Below are positions 26,995 to 35,351 of a stretch of 55,314 nucleotides of DNA, in pieces. The position numbers and the translations under genes are program-made. The DNA comes from Nitrospiraceae bacterium (GTDB lineage: Bacteria; Nitrospirota; Thermodesulfovibrionia; Thermodesulfovibrionales; Dissulfurispiraceae), in NCBI GenBank assembly GCA_012517735.1, contig JAAYUK010000041.1, forward strand, positions 1-55,314, written 5' to 3'. Under the pieces are notes generated by a model, which worked only from the letters and a program-made list of their open reading frames with translations, was not told the DNA's origin and ran no database searches. Position 1 is the first letter of the stretch. Each line of letters opens with the position of its first letter.

Positions 26995-28242
26995 ATGTCT
27001 CAAAATCTGGAATTGAGTGTCTCTGAAGTCTCAAAACCGGCCTTCACACTGCCTGCATCAATTCAGGGTTTAGTGAATGTAATGCTGCTTTCTCTTGTGG
27101 CGGAGGCTATCTGGTATCTTGTTTTTTCACCGGAAGGGCCGACACGGCTCTATACTCCCAATGTAGGACTCTCGCTTGTTGTCACCATACTCATGGTCAT
27201 TCATTGGGGCGTGGACGTGCTGGAGTTTTGGCCTTTTTCTGCCGAATCTCTCCAGAAGATGCATCCGCTTGTCAAAGGACCGATACTTTCCATTTTGTAC
27301 GTCGGTGCAGGAGCCGTGGTGATGTTCGGCATCTATCACAGTATAATCGGTCCTTTTGGGGCATTGTTTTTCAGCGGCCCTGCGCTTATTGCGAGCGGTG
27401 GACTCGGTCAGTATTCCCAGACTGCCATCGAAAACGGATGCTATGCACAGATCGTCATGAACACCAGCATTATTTTCTTCACCATGCTGTGGCTGCGTTG
27501 CTTGGGGTTTACCCCTTGGGAGGGGCTTGATCGACCAGCCCGGGGATTCTCTGTCTGGATTGCAGGGCTGCTGCTCGGGATTATCGCTTTCTCTTTGTTG
27601 TTCTATCCTCACATCGCTTACCAGTTCTACCCGCAGCAGATATTCATGGCGGCAGCACCATGGTGGAGCGGCGCTGCCATGACCCAAAGCAGTCTGTTCC
27701 ATTTCGGCTGGATCGTTCCCGCTCTGGTTCTTTTATATTGGACCCGGATGCTCTGGGAAGGATATCCCTTCATTCTTGTGCATAAACCCTGGCTGCGCGG
27801 AGTCATGACTGCTCTTGTAAGTATAGGAGCAGGCATCGGGTTGATGTTTCTGTCCAATTCCATTATGGATTGGTACTTTGGTGCGGAGGCGTTCGAGGGA
27901 GGCTCGATGACTGAGCAGCCGGCATGGAGATGGAATCATGTTGCTGAGATGGCCATGTTCATGCAGCTTGCAGCGGCAATCCTGTTTCACTACTTTGACA
28001 ACTGGCCCAATCGGCTGAGCCTGCCCTTGAGAGCTATTGTCAGGACGGCAATCGCTGTCACCGGTGGTTTGCTGATTGCAAAACTCTATTACGAATTGGC
28101 CCCCGATTTGCTGGGCACGGTCCCCGGAATAGCGCAGGAGGCTGATACGACACTTTGCTGGACAGTTCTTGTGCTGATTCTGATCACCATGCACGCGCTT
28201 TTCTTTGATTGCTACCCGTTCAGGCGAAGGAAAAAGGACTAG
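26995..28242 (+). CDS. Polytopic membrane protein of unknown family
   Basis: The 415-residue protein starts at ATG 26995, chosen for GGAGGGG 5 nt upstream. It has about ten hydrophobic helices. Charged or functional residues lie within or beside membrane segments: IHWGVDVLEFWPF, GIYHSIIGPFG, FYPHIAYQFYPQ, SLFHFGWIVP, and WNHVAEMAMFMQ. Several conserved-looking His and Trp residues could form a cofactor or metal site. I recognise no family. It lies between two terminator-like hairpins and downstream of the Tat/MBL gene, and may anchor or deliver electrons to that protein. Confidence 0.8.
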   Translation: MSQNLELSVSEVSKPAFTLPASIQGLVNVMLLSLVAEAIWYLVFSPEGPTRLYTPNVGLSLVVTILMVIHWGVDVLEFWPFSAESLQKMHPLVKGPILSILYVGAGAVVMFGIYHSIIGPFGALFFSGPALIASGGLGQYSQTAIENGCYAQIVMNTSIIFFTMLWLRCLGFTPWEGLDRPARGFSVWIAGLLLGIIAFSLLFYPHIAYQFYPQQIFMAAAPWWSGAAMTQSSLFHFGWIVPALVLLYWTRMLWEGYPFILVHKPWLRGVMTALVSIGAGIGLMFLSNSIMDWYFGAEAFEGGSMTEQPAWRWNHVAEMAMFMQLAAAILFHYFDNWPNRLSLPLRAIVRTAIAVTGGLLIAKLYYELAPDLLGTVPGIAQEADTTLCWTVLVLILITMHALFFDCYPFRRRKKD

Positions 28243-28252
28243 AAAGGTAAAG

Positions 28253-28287
28253 GGGAGGGGACGTAAACTGGTATCAGTTCCCCTCCC
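28253..28287 (+). other. Intergenic hairpin, possible attenuator
   Basis: GGGAGGGGA (28253-28261) pairs with TCCCCTCCC (28279-28287) around a 17-nt loop, without a T-run. It sits between two same-strand genes and could reduce read-through or stabilise an mRNA end. Confidence 0.5.
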
Positions 28288-28324
28288 TCATTTATATGTT
28301 ACGACGTTGCAATGGGAGTTGGTA

Positions 28325-29245
28325 ATGTTTTGGACCAGACCGAAAAAAGGCAATAAGATGATAGAACAACTTGATCCCATAGAAAAGCTCCAGCTCTGTC
28401 TGCAAGGACTGTTTCAGCAGATGATTTTGACCGAGGCGGCAAAAGGCGTAATACAACTGCAAGGGGTCAGCGAAAAATGGGTGGGTGATCCCGGATTGCT
28501 GCTCTGGTTCGAAAAGGCACCCGGACCCTATCTCATGGAGATTGCCTATGCAGGTTGCGCATCGCGTCCGAGATCGCGCGAGAAAAGCTTTGTCGGTACC
28601 TTCAGGGTCAGCTGCTATCCGGCAGGAGGCGATGCAACCGATCATGGCACTCATTATCATAAAGATGGGCGCGCGCTTAGTTCCGATCCGCTTTTTGACA
28701 GTACCGGGACTCCCACGCTGGAAGGTCTTCTGAAAATACCTGATGTGCTCTTTCAAACCGGGTTCATCTGTGTGGAGATCTCCGGAGATAAACTTCTGCA
28801 TTTCTGCTCGTGCGCTCCCGACGAATTCCCCCGCATTTCAGAAAACACCATCATGTTGTCGCATGATGCCATAAAGCACTGCCTTGGAAGGGAGTGTCGG
28901 ACTCCGTGGTATACGACGTGGTTCATTCTCGATAAGCTCATTCTCGCTTTTTGCCATATCAATCGATCAAAACCAAAACATATTATCCTTTATCCTCCTA
29001 AAGAGGCACGTGTCCGGCATGAGCAACGGCATGGGCAGTATGTTTTGCGTGGCTCGACCTCTCTTGCGAGAGATGCTGTGGTGTCTCTTCCTTGTTCGGC
29101 TCACGTCGCTGCGCACGGACACGGCAAAGTGATTCGAACGGAGCACGATGTGAAAAATATTGAGTGGATCAATGGTCAGTGGTGGCATGCTGCACATATC
29201 CATGTTGTTCCGAATGGAGGAGCTTCATTTTGTGCTCATGACTAA
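28325..29245 (+). CDS. His/Cys-rich protein of unknown function
   Basis: The protein has 306 residues from ATG 28325 (GGGAG 6 nt upstream); ATG 28358 is an alternative. There is no signal peptide or membrane helix. It has many cysteines (FRVSCYPAGG, FCSCAP, HCLGREC) and histidines, including AAHGHGK, QWWHAAHIHV and a final CAHD. The pattern suggests metal binding. Base composition looks a little more AT-rich than the hydrogenase genes, which would fit acquisition by transfer. It is last in the accessory block and is followed by a terminator. No family is recognised. Confidence 0.7.
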   Translation: MFWTRPKKGNKMIEQLDPIEKLQLCLQGLFQQMILTEAAKGVIQLQGVSEKWVGDPGLLLWFEKAPGPYLMEIAYAGCASRPRSREKSFVGTFRVSCYPAGGDATDHGTHYHKDGRALSSDPLFDSTGTPTLEGLLKIPDVLFQTGFICVEISGDKLLHFCSCAPDEFPRISENTIMLSHDAIKHCLGRECRTPWYTTWFILDKLILAFCHINRSKPKHIILYPPKEARVRHEQRHGQYVLRGSTSLARDAVVSLPCSAHVAAHGHGKVIRTEHDVKNIEWINGQWWHAAHIHVVPNGGASFCAHD

Positions 29246-29330
29246 GCCCTGTGTGATGATCACAAAAACAACAGTCGAGAAATGGTAAGTGATTCCCTCC
29301 CCGTGATCATTCCAAGCTGGTCACGAATAT

Positions 29331-29366
29331 GCTGCCTTCGTTCAGAACGGGTGAAGGCAGCTTTTT
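29331..29366 (+). terminator. Rho-independent terminator
   Basis: GCTGCCTTC (29331-29339) and GAAGGCAGC (29353-29361) form a 9-bp perfect stem followed by TTTTT, about 85 bp after the His/Cys-rich gene. Confidence 0.8.
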
Positions 29367-29558
29367 CATTTGTGGAGACAGGAGATAATAATGATATTTG
29401 TCGATCCTCAGGTTATGTCCCTTAGGAACGACACCAAACCGGGCCGACAATTCAGATCAAGTCATATGTCTCTCAGATAGTCAGCGGTCTCTTTATTTCA
29501 GCATACGGCAAGAAATAATTCGGGCTTCCTTACCAGACAAAACTCTGCTTTATCCCAA
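29367..29558. other. Gene-poor stretch with one doubtful short ORF
   Basis: Here an ATG at 29391 follows a good CAGGAG site and opens a 29-codon frame (MIFVDPQVMSLRND...) ending at 29480. It could be the truncated start of a lost gene. I see nothing else before the MITE copy begins. Confidence 0.3.
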
Positions 29559-29775
29559 AATGTCATTGGATTCGATCACAATCGCTCCGAGCATGGCAGG
29601 ACTGGCAACAGAGCGGATTTATTCGGCGAAGCGGCACATATAGGACGTATGTGCCAGGCGAATACCTCGGAGGACGGCTGGACGCCGTCCGAGAAGCGGG
29701 GCCCCCGGAAGTGTCGATGACTTTTCGGGGTGGCAGTTGAGCGGCGTTGCCTGTCCTGCCGGGCTAATGACAATT
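29559..29775 (+). mobile_element. MITE-like element, copy 3 (long form)
   Basis: The left end AATGTCATTGG has lost one T compared with the consensus; the right end CTAATGACAATT (29764-29775) is perfect. Like copy 1 it keeps the extra roughly 43-bp segment with a CCCCGGAA/TTTTCGGGG stem, where one change is a tolerated G.T pair. Flanks TTTATCC (29549-29555) and TTTATTCC (29781-29788) look like an imperfect target duplication. It lies upstream of the rex promoter. Confidence 0.8.
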
Positions 29776-29912
29776 CTGGGTTTATTCCGTTGGGGTTGCC
29801 CAAGCAGGCAATATAAGAATTTTTAATAGCGAAAAAAAGCGCGATTGGAGCCGATTCGCGGGCAGATAAAAAAGATTTATGCTTCCAATCGAAATAAATC
29901 ATGCTGATTTTA

Positions 29913-29940
29913 TTGACTTTTTTCAAAATCGGCTCATAAA
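29913..29940 (+). promoter_or_regulatory. sigma70 promoter for the rex-hydCBA operon
   Basis: TTGACT (29913-29918) and CATAAA (29935-29940) are separated by 16 bp in an AT-rich tract. The message would carry a leader of about 65 nt before the rex GTG. No exact Rex operator (TTGTGAA..TTCACAA type) is seen around it. Confidence 0.5.
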
Positions 29941-29956
29941 CTAATCGTGAAAAGTT

Positions 29957-29990
29957 TCTCGATAAAGATTTCTCGAGAAAAAAATCTCGA
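29957..29990 (+). repeat. Three TCTCGA direct repeats at 14-bp spacing in the rex leader
   Basis: TCTCGA occurs at 29957, 29971 and 29985, exactly 14 bp apart. The middle one lies inside the 12-bp palindrome TTTCTCGAGAAA (29969-29980). This regular array lies between the promoter and the rex start and may be an operator or an RNA structure. Confidence 0.5.
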
Positions 29991-30012
29991 TTGGAGCTCG
30001 GGGGAGGCCCAA

Positions 30013-30705
30013 GTGGAGAAGGCAGCAGACCATAAAGAGGTGATTACCATTCCGGAACCAACGCTCCGGCGTCTTCCTATCTATTATCAGTACCTCAAAA
30101 ACCTCGAAAGCACGGGCACCAAGGTCATTTCGTGCACGACGATCGGCAATGATCTCGATTTCGACCCGACCCAGGTACGGAAAGACTTTTCCTATACCGG
30201 AGTGGAAGGCAAGCCGAAGGTCGGCTATCTAGTTGCCGACCTCCTCCGGGAGATTGAGGAGTTTCTCGGCTGGAATAAGGTCAATGCCGCTTTTCTGGTC
30301 GGCGCAGGCAATCTCGGAACCGCCCTGCTCGGGTATTCGCAGTTCAAGCAGCATGGTCTATCCATTGTGGGAGCCTTTGATAAGGATGAAGCAAAAATCG
30401 GGCGTCTGATCCACGGCAAGCGGGTTCTGGCACTCGAAAAACTGCCGGGGCTCGCGCTTCGCATGGGCATCAGGCTCGGCATCATTACTGTTCCTCCAGC
30501 ATCTGCCCAGGAGGTCGCCGACCTGATGGTCAAGGGCGGCATCCAGGCGATCTGGAATTTTGCTCCTGTTACGCTCAAGGTACCTTCCCCCGTCCTTGTG
30601 CGTAACGAGGAGCTCTATTATTCCCTGGCATCGCTTTCCCATTCGCTCGCCAAAAAAATGCATACAAAGACAGAGAAAGGAGAAGAGGGGTATGCAAGCA
30701 ACTGA
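30013..30705 (+). CDS. rex: Redox-sensing transcriptional repressor Rex
   Basis: The protein has 230 residues from GTG 30013, chosen because GGGGAGG lies 5 nt upstream; the frame is open to another GTG at 29947 near the predicted transcription start. The N-terminal winged helix (IPEPTLRRLPIYYQYLKNLE, then QVRKDFSYTGVEGKPKVGY) is followed by a Rossmann domain with NAAFLVGAGNLGTALLGYSQ and the dimer-swap helix at the end. Rex binds NADH/NAD+ and releases DNA when NADH is high. As first gene of the hydCBA operon it probably represses the hydrogenase until NADH accumulates. Confidence 0.93.
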   Translation: MEKAADHKEVITIPEPTLRRLPIYYQYLKNLESTGTKVISCTTIGNDLDFDPTQVRKDFSYTGVEGKPKVGYLVADLLREIEEFLGWNKVNAAFLVGAGNLGTALLGYSQFKQHGLSIVGAFDKDEAKIGRLIHGKRVLALEKLPGLALRMGIRLGIITVPPASAQEVADLMVKGGIQAIWNFAPVTLKVPSPVLVRNEELYYSLASLSHSLAKKMHTKTEKGEEGYASN

Positions 30706-31195
30706 AACGCACGTAACACCAGCCGAAAAGTTTGCAAATGTATGCGCAATTCTGGAAAAGCATGGCCGGCATCCTGCCAAGCTGATCCCGATTCTTCAGG
30801 CAGTGCAGGAAGAATACGGATATCTTCCTGAGGAGGTGCTGACCTTTGTTGCCGTGGCGCTCGATGTGCCGGCTGCCAGGGTTTTCGGCGTCGCTACGTT
30901 TTATGCGCATTTCGCCCTGGAGCCTCGGGGTAAATACGTCGTACGACTCTGCAACGGAACGGCGTGCCATGTCAAAAAGTCGATCCCGATTCTGGATGCC
31001 CTGTATCGCAAGCTCGGCATTTCGGAAAAGAAGCCGAAGCACGAGCTTATCACGATCGAAATTGTCGCCTGCCTCGGCGCATGCGGCCTGGCCCCGGTTA
31101 TGGTCATCAATGAGGACGTATACGGCCAGATGACGCCGGACCGTGCCGTGAAGCTGATTGACGAAATTCTTGAAAAGGAGGCTGCCCTGGTATGA
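30692..31195 (+). CDS. hydC: Hydrogenase subunit HydC (NuoE-like [2Fe-2S] protein)
   Basis: The 167-residue thioredoxin-like ferredoxin resembles NuoE and the gamma subunit of trimeric NADH- and ferredoxin-dependent hydrogenases. The [2Fe-2S] ligands are visible as LCNGTACHVKKS and VACLGACGLAPVM. Residues 10-70 form the usual helical bundle (HGRHPAKLIPILQAVQEEYG). AAAGGAG lies about 10 nt before ATG 30692, and the start overlaps the end of rex by 14 bp; its stop overlaps the hydB start (ATGA). It should pass electrons between the flavin of HydB and its partner clusters. Confidence 0.92.
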   Translation: MQATETHVTPAEKFANVCAILEKHGRHPAKLIPILQAVQEEYGYLPEEVLTFVAVALDVPAARVFGVATFYAHFALEPRGKYVVRLCNGTACHVKKSIPILDALYRKLGISEKKPKHELITIEIVACLGACGLAPVMVINEDVYGQMTPDRAVKLIDEILEKEAALV

Positions 31196-33078
31196 GCAAG
31201 GCCACGACTGTGACAAAGAAGGGCGACGGCAAAGGACCGGTTGCTGCCGGTAAACGCCGTGTCATCATCTGTGCCGGCACGGGCTGCGTTTCCAATGGCG
31301 CCCTGAAAGTATATGATGCGTTCATGCGCGAGATGAAGGAAAATGTTCTCGACTTCGACGTGATCCTGAAGCCGGAGAGCGACAATCTGCATCTCTCCAA
31401 GAGCGGCTGCCAGGGATTCTGCCAGATGGGCCCGCTGGTCACCATCCTTCCCGACGAGATTTTCTATACCAAGGTGACGCCAAACGATGTCGCCGAGATT
31501 GTCCAAAAGACCCTCCTGAAGGGCGAAGTGGTGGAGTGGCTTCTTTACAACGATCCGAACACAAAGCAGTTCTGCAAGGGTACGCATGATATTCCGTTCT
31601 ATCAGCGCCAGATGCGGTATGTCCTGAAGGAATGCGGTCTGATCGATCCCGAAGACATCAATGAATACATCTCCCATCGCGGCTATGAAGGAGCAAAGAA
31701 GGCATTTCTGAGCATGTCGGCCGAAGATATCTGCAAGGAAATCCTGGCATCGGGTCTCCGCGGTCGCGGCGGCGGCGGATTCCCGACCGGCCGCAAGTGG
31801 GATGCCGCACGTGTGCAGCCGGGCGCGAAAAAGTATGTGATCTGCAACGGTGACGAAGGCGATCCCGGCGCGTTCATGGACCGAAGCGTCATGGAAGGGA
31901 ATCCGCATTCTGTGATCGAGGGTCTCATGATAGCCGCCCGCGCGATCGGCGCCGATGAGGCGTACATATACGTCCGCGCAGAGTACCCGCTCGCAGTCAA
32001 GCGCATGTACAAGGCGGTTGCAGATGCGGAAGCCGCCGGAATCCTCGGCGACAATGTGTTCGGCACCGGGCAGAAAATGAAGTGTGTTGTCATGGAAGGC
32101 GCAGGCGCCTTCGTCTGCGGAGAAGAAACAGCGCTGATCGCTTCCATTGAAGGCATGCGCGGCATGCCGGTCCCCAAACCGCCGTTTCCCGCGCAGAGCG
32201 GATTATGGGGCAAGCCGACGGTTATCAACAACGTTGAGACGCTTGCCCAGGTCCCGCGCATCCTCCTTGACGGAGCGGATGAATACAGGAAAATCGGTAC
32301 CGCAACCTCTCCGGGAACCAAAACCTTTGCGCTTACCGGGCATGTCGTCAACACCGGTCTCATTGAAGTTCCGTTCGGCACGACGCTCGGCGAGATCGTC
32401 ATGAACATCGGCGGCGGCGTAACCGATGACCAGGGCAAGATTACGAAGGACGTATTCAAGGCGGTACAGATCGGCGGTCCGTCGGGAGGCTGTCTCACGC
32501 CGGACATGCTTGACCTTCCGCTCGATTTTGATTCGCTCCGCTCTGTCGGCGCCATGGTCGGCTCCGGCGGCCTTGTCGTCATGAACCAGAAGACCTGCAT
32601 GGTCAGCGTTGCGCGGTTCTTCATGGAATTCACCCAGCGTGAATCCTGCGGCAAATGCGTACTCTGCCGCGAAGGAACCAAACAGTTGCTGTCGTTGCTG
32701 GATGACGTCATTGAGGGGCGTGCGACGCTGGAAACCCTTTCGTTGATGGAACAGCTCGGGCGTGCTGTCCAGAAAGGCTCCCTGTGCGGACTCGGCAAAA
32801 CCGCGCCGAATCCGGTTCTGTCCACGCTGAAATACTTCCGGCATGAATACGAATCGCACGTCATTGACAAATACTGTCCCACCGGACGCTGCAAGGCGCT
32901 CGCAAAGCCGATGATCAATGCGACCAAGTGCAAGGGGTGCACCCTGTGCGTGACGGTCTGTCCGGTCGGCGCCATTACCGGCGGCAAGAAACTTCCGCAC
33001 AAGATCAATCAGGAAGTATGCATCAAGTGCGGGGCCTGCGCAGCAAAGTGCAAGTTCAACGCGATTGAGGGGGTTTAA
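31192..33078 (+). CDS. hydB: Hydrogenase flavoprotein subunit HydB (NuoF-like)
   Basis: In the 628-residue protein, residues 20-105 are an extra thioredoxin-like [2Fe-2S] domain (CAGTGCVSNGA, SGCQGFCQMGP). Then comes the NuoF core with the FMN/NADH sites RGRGGGGFPTGRKWDAA, NGDEGDPGAFMDR and GAGAFVCGEETALI. A SLBB segment and the N3-like cluster loop ESCGKCVLCREG follow. Two C-terminal [4Fe-4S] motifs (CKGCTLCVTVCP, CIKCGACAAKC) complete it. This is the domain order of HydB from trimeric bifurcating hydrogenases, which couple H2 with both NADH and ferredoxin. Bifurcation is inferred from the family, not proven. Confidence 0.94.
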   Translation: MSKATTVTKKGDGKGPVAAGKRRVIICAGTGCVSNGALKVYDAFMREMKENVLDFDVILKPESDNLHLSKSGCQGFCQMGPLVTILPDEIFYTKVTPNDVAEIVQKTLLKGEVVEWLLYNDPNTKQFCKGTHDIPFYQRQMRYVLKECGLIDPEDINEYISHRGYEGAKKAFLSMSAEDICKEILASGLRGRGGGGFPTGRKWDAARVQPGAKKYVICNGDEGDPGAFMDRSVMEGNPHSVIEGLMIAARAIGADEAYIYVRAEYPLAVKRMYKAVADAEAAGILGDNVFGTGQKMKCVVMEGAGAFVCGEETALIASIEGMRGMPVPKPPFPAQSGLWGKPTVINNVETLAQVPRILLDGADEYRKIGTATSPGTKTFALTGHVVNTGLIEVPFGTTLGEIVMNIGGGVTDDQGKITKDVFKAVQIGGPSGGCLTPDMLDLPLDFDSLRSVGAMVGSGGLVVMNQKTCMVSVARFFMEFTQRESCGKCVLCREGTKQLLSLLDDVIEGRATLETLSLMEQLGRAVQKGSLCGLGKTAPNPVLSTLKYFRHEYESHVIDKYCPTGRCKALAKPMINATKCKGCTLCVTVCPVGAITGGKKLPHKINQEVCIKCGACAAKCKFNAIEGV

Positions 33079-33081
33079 GCG

Positions 33082-35154
33082 ATGACCAAGAAACCTGTCG
33101 ATAACAATGTCTATATAAATGGCCGTCCGGTGGCGATCGAGGGCGAGCGCAACCTGCTGGAGCTCATCCGTAAGGCAGGCATCGATCTGCCGACCTTCTG
33201 TTATCATTCCGACCTGAGCGTGTACGGTGCATGCCGTCTCTGTCTGGTCGACATCGAAGGCCGCGGCATCGTCGGTTCCTGCTCCACTCCGCCGGAGGCC
33301 GGCATGAGGATCAAGACACATACGGAAGAGATTCGCGAGATCCGCAAGGTTTCGGTCGAACTGCTTCTGGCGAATCACGACAACAATTGCCCGACCTGCT
33401 ACAAGAGCCATAACTGTCAGCTGCAGCGCATCGCCCGGCAGCTTGGCGTCGAGCATGTCCGCTTCAAGTCGGTGCTCGACCGGAAGCCGGTGGATGTATC
33501 GTCTCCGTCAGTCACGCGCGATCCGAACAAGTGCGTGCTCTGCGGTGACTGCGTCCGCGTCTGTTCGGAGATCCAGGAGGTCGGGGCAATCGACTTCGCC
33601 TATCGCGGCCATCAGGCATCCGTTCTTCCGGCATTCGGCAAGGATCTGGCCGAGATCGAGTGCGTCAATTGCGGGCAGTGTACGGTAGTCTGCCCGACCG
33701 GCGCGCTCAGCCCGAAATCCGAGATGGAAGAGGTCTGGAAGGACCTCACCAATCCTGACCTGTTTGTTGTGGCCTGCGTCGCGCCTGCGGTGCGCGTCGG
33801 GCTCGGTGAGCCGTTCGACATGGAACCCGGCACCATTACGACCGGCCAGATGGTCGCATCACTCAAAATGCTCGGATTTGATCAGGTCTACGATACTTCG
33901 TTTGCGGCCGACCTGACGATTTTCGAGGAAGGCAACGAATTTCTCCAGAGAAAGACGAAAGGGGAGAAGCTGCCGCAGTTCACGTCCTGCTGTCCCGGCT
34001 GGGTGAAGTATGCGGAACAGTACTATCCGGAGCTTCTGGACAAGCTTTCGACCTGCAAGTCGCCGCAGCAGATGTTCGGTGCATTACTGAAAGACCGGCT
34101 GCCGGATCTGCTCGGCGTTGCGAAGGAGAAACTGAGAATCGTGTCGGTCATGCCGTGTACGGCGAAGAAGTATGAAGCAAAGAGGCCGGAGTTTATTCAC
34201 GATGGCGTTGCCGATGTCGACCACGTAATCACGACACAGGAGCTGGCCCGCATGATCAAGGCAGCCGGAATCCTGTTCAATGACCTCACGCCGGAGTCGT
34301 TCGACATGCCGTTCGGATTTGCGACCGGTGCCGGCGTTCTTTTCGGCAACTCCGGCGGTGTCACCGAGGCGGTGCTTCGCTTTGCCGCTGAAAAGATTAC
34401 CGGCAAGCCGTTGCAGTCGTTCGAATTCAAGCAGGTCCGCGGTGAATCCGGGCTTCGTGAAGCCGTAATGGAGATCGACGGCGTACAGCTCAAGCTGGCA
34501 GTCGTTTCGGGCCTGAAGAACGCAAAGACTGTCGCAGAGCAGGTTCGCAAAGGCACCTGTGAATACGATATCGTCGAGGTTATGGCGTGTCCGCAGGGAT
34601 GCATCGGCGGTGCCGGACAGCCGGTTAGCCGCAACCCGCTCGCAAAGAAAATGCGGACCAAGGGCATTTACGATGCAGACAAGATGATGCCGCTGCACAA
34701 GTCGCAGGAAAATATTTTCATCACCGAGTGCTATGAAAAGTTCCTCGGCGATATCGGCGGTCATAAAGCGCACCACCTTCTCCATACGCACTACCAGAGC
34801 CGCCGCAGGCTTCCGGAAGAGGGTATTGCGCTCTTCTCCGGCCATGGGGATCAGCGGCTGCATGTTGATGTCTGCCTCGGAACCAACTGCTTCCTCAAGG
34901 GAGGGCAGACCATTTTGAATGGCCTGTTGAAGCATGCGGAGGAGAGCAAGCTCGAAAACATGGTCGATGTCCGCGCTTCGTTCTGCTTTGAGCAGTGCGA
35001 GGAAGGACCGACCGTGAAGATTGGTGAGGTAACCCTGAACCACGCAACTGTGGACAAGGCCGTCGATACGCTGAAGAGCGAGCTTGAAAAGCAGCTTTCC
35101 GGGGCGGCGACTGCCGTAAGCGGGTGCTCTGCGGGGTGTTCGAGCGGTAAATAA
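33082..35154 (+). CDS. hydA: [FeFe]-hydrogenase catalytic subunit HydA (group A, bifurcating type)
   Basis: The 690-residue protein begins with an N-terminal [2Fe-2S] domain (CYHSDLSVYGACRLCLVDIEG), the His-ligated cluster region HDNNCPTCYKSHNC, and two [4Fe-4S] motifs (CVLCGDCVRVC, CVNCGQCTVVC). The H-cluster loops are TSCCPGW at 301-307 (C303 is the proton relay, C304 a ligand), MPCTAKKYEAKRPEF at 357, and MACPQGCIGGAGQP at 501. A C-terminal thioredoxin-like [2Fe-2S] domain (CLGTNCFLKGG, ASFCFEQCEEGP) follows, then a short Cys-rich end, CSAGCSSGK. All catalytic residues are intact. It is the third gene of rex-hydC-hydB-hydA, and the extra C-terminal domain is usual for this type. Confidence 0.95.
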   Translation: MTKKPVDNNVYINGRPVAIEGERNLLELIRKAGIDLPTFCYHSDLSVYGACRLCLVDIEGRGIVGSCSTPPEAGMRIKTHTEEIREIRKVSVELLLANHDNNCPTCYKSHNCQLQRIARQLGVEHVRFKSVLDRKPVDVSSPSVTRDPNKCVLCGDCVRVCSEIQEVGAIDFAYRGHQASVLPAFGKDLAEIECVNCGQCTVVCPTGALSPKSEMEEVWKDLTNPDLFVVACVAPAVRVGLGEPFDMEPGTITTGQMVASLKMLGFDQVYDTSFAADLTIFEEGNEFLQRKTKGEKLPQFTSCCPGWVKYAEQYYPELLDKLSTCKSPQQMFGALLKDRLPDLLGVAKEKLRIVSVMPCTAKKYEAKRPEFIHDGVADVDHVITTQELARMIKAAGILFNDLTPESFDMPFGFATGAGVLFGNSGGVTEAVLRFAAEKITGKPLQSFEFKQVRGESGLREAVMEIDGVQLKLAVVSGLKNAKTVAEQVRKGTCEYDIVEVMACPQGCIGGAGQPVSRNPLAKKMRTKGIYDADKMMPLHKSQENIFITECYEKFLGDIGGHKAHHLLHTHYQSRRRLPEEGIALFSGHGDQRLHVDVCLGTNCFLKGGQTILNGLLKHAEESKLENMVDVRASFCFEQCEEGPTVKIGEVTLNHATVDKAVDTLKSELEKQLSGAATAVSGCSAGCSSGK

Positions 35155-35223
35155 CTACGGATTCATTCCCGTGCGGCCCTCTTCACTGCTGAACTGACTG
35201 CGGGCCGGCTTCAGGACTTCAGA

Positions 35224-35337
35224 CGGGAGGCCTGAATGATAAGCCGGCAACTCATGGGCTCCTCCGGAATATTCCGGGCCGCACGATTGGCCTCCCGTTT
35301 CACCAGAGCCGGACAGGGGCGGGCGCCTGCCCGCCCC
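35224..35337 (+). other. Highly structured DNA/RNA segment after hydA
   Basis: Nested inverted repeats are present: CGGGAGGCC (35224-35232) with GGCCTCCCG (35289-35297); the 14-bp palindrome CCGGAATATTCCGG (35264-35277) inside that loop; and the GC-only hairpin GGGGCGGGC/GCCCGCCCC (35316-35337). None is followed by a T-run. The last hairpin ends just before a Shine-Dalgarno-like AAGGAATGAAG for the doubtful ORF at 35352. Confidence 0.6.
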
Positions 35338-35351
35338 GAAAGGAATGAAGA

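Noticed and set aside
29391-29480. 29-codon ORF with a good ribosome site upstream of MITE copy 3
   Set aside because: Too short to support; no homology or conservation can be judged. It may be the start of a lost gene.
29969-29980. TTTCTCGAGAAA as a Rex operator
   Set aside because: It does not match the known Rex site pattern (TTGTGAA..TTCACAA); it is kept only as part of the iteron observation.
31683-33008. 441-codon frame opposite hydB
   Set aside because: Antisense shadow of hydB; it is rich in Ser/Pro/Arg and has no ribosome site or motif.
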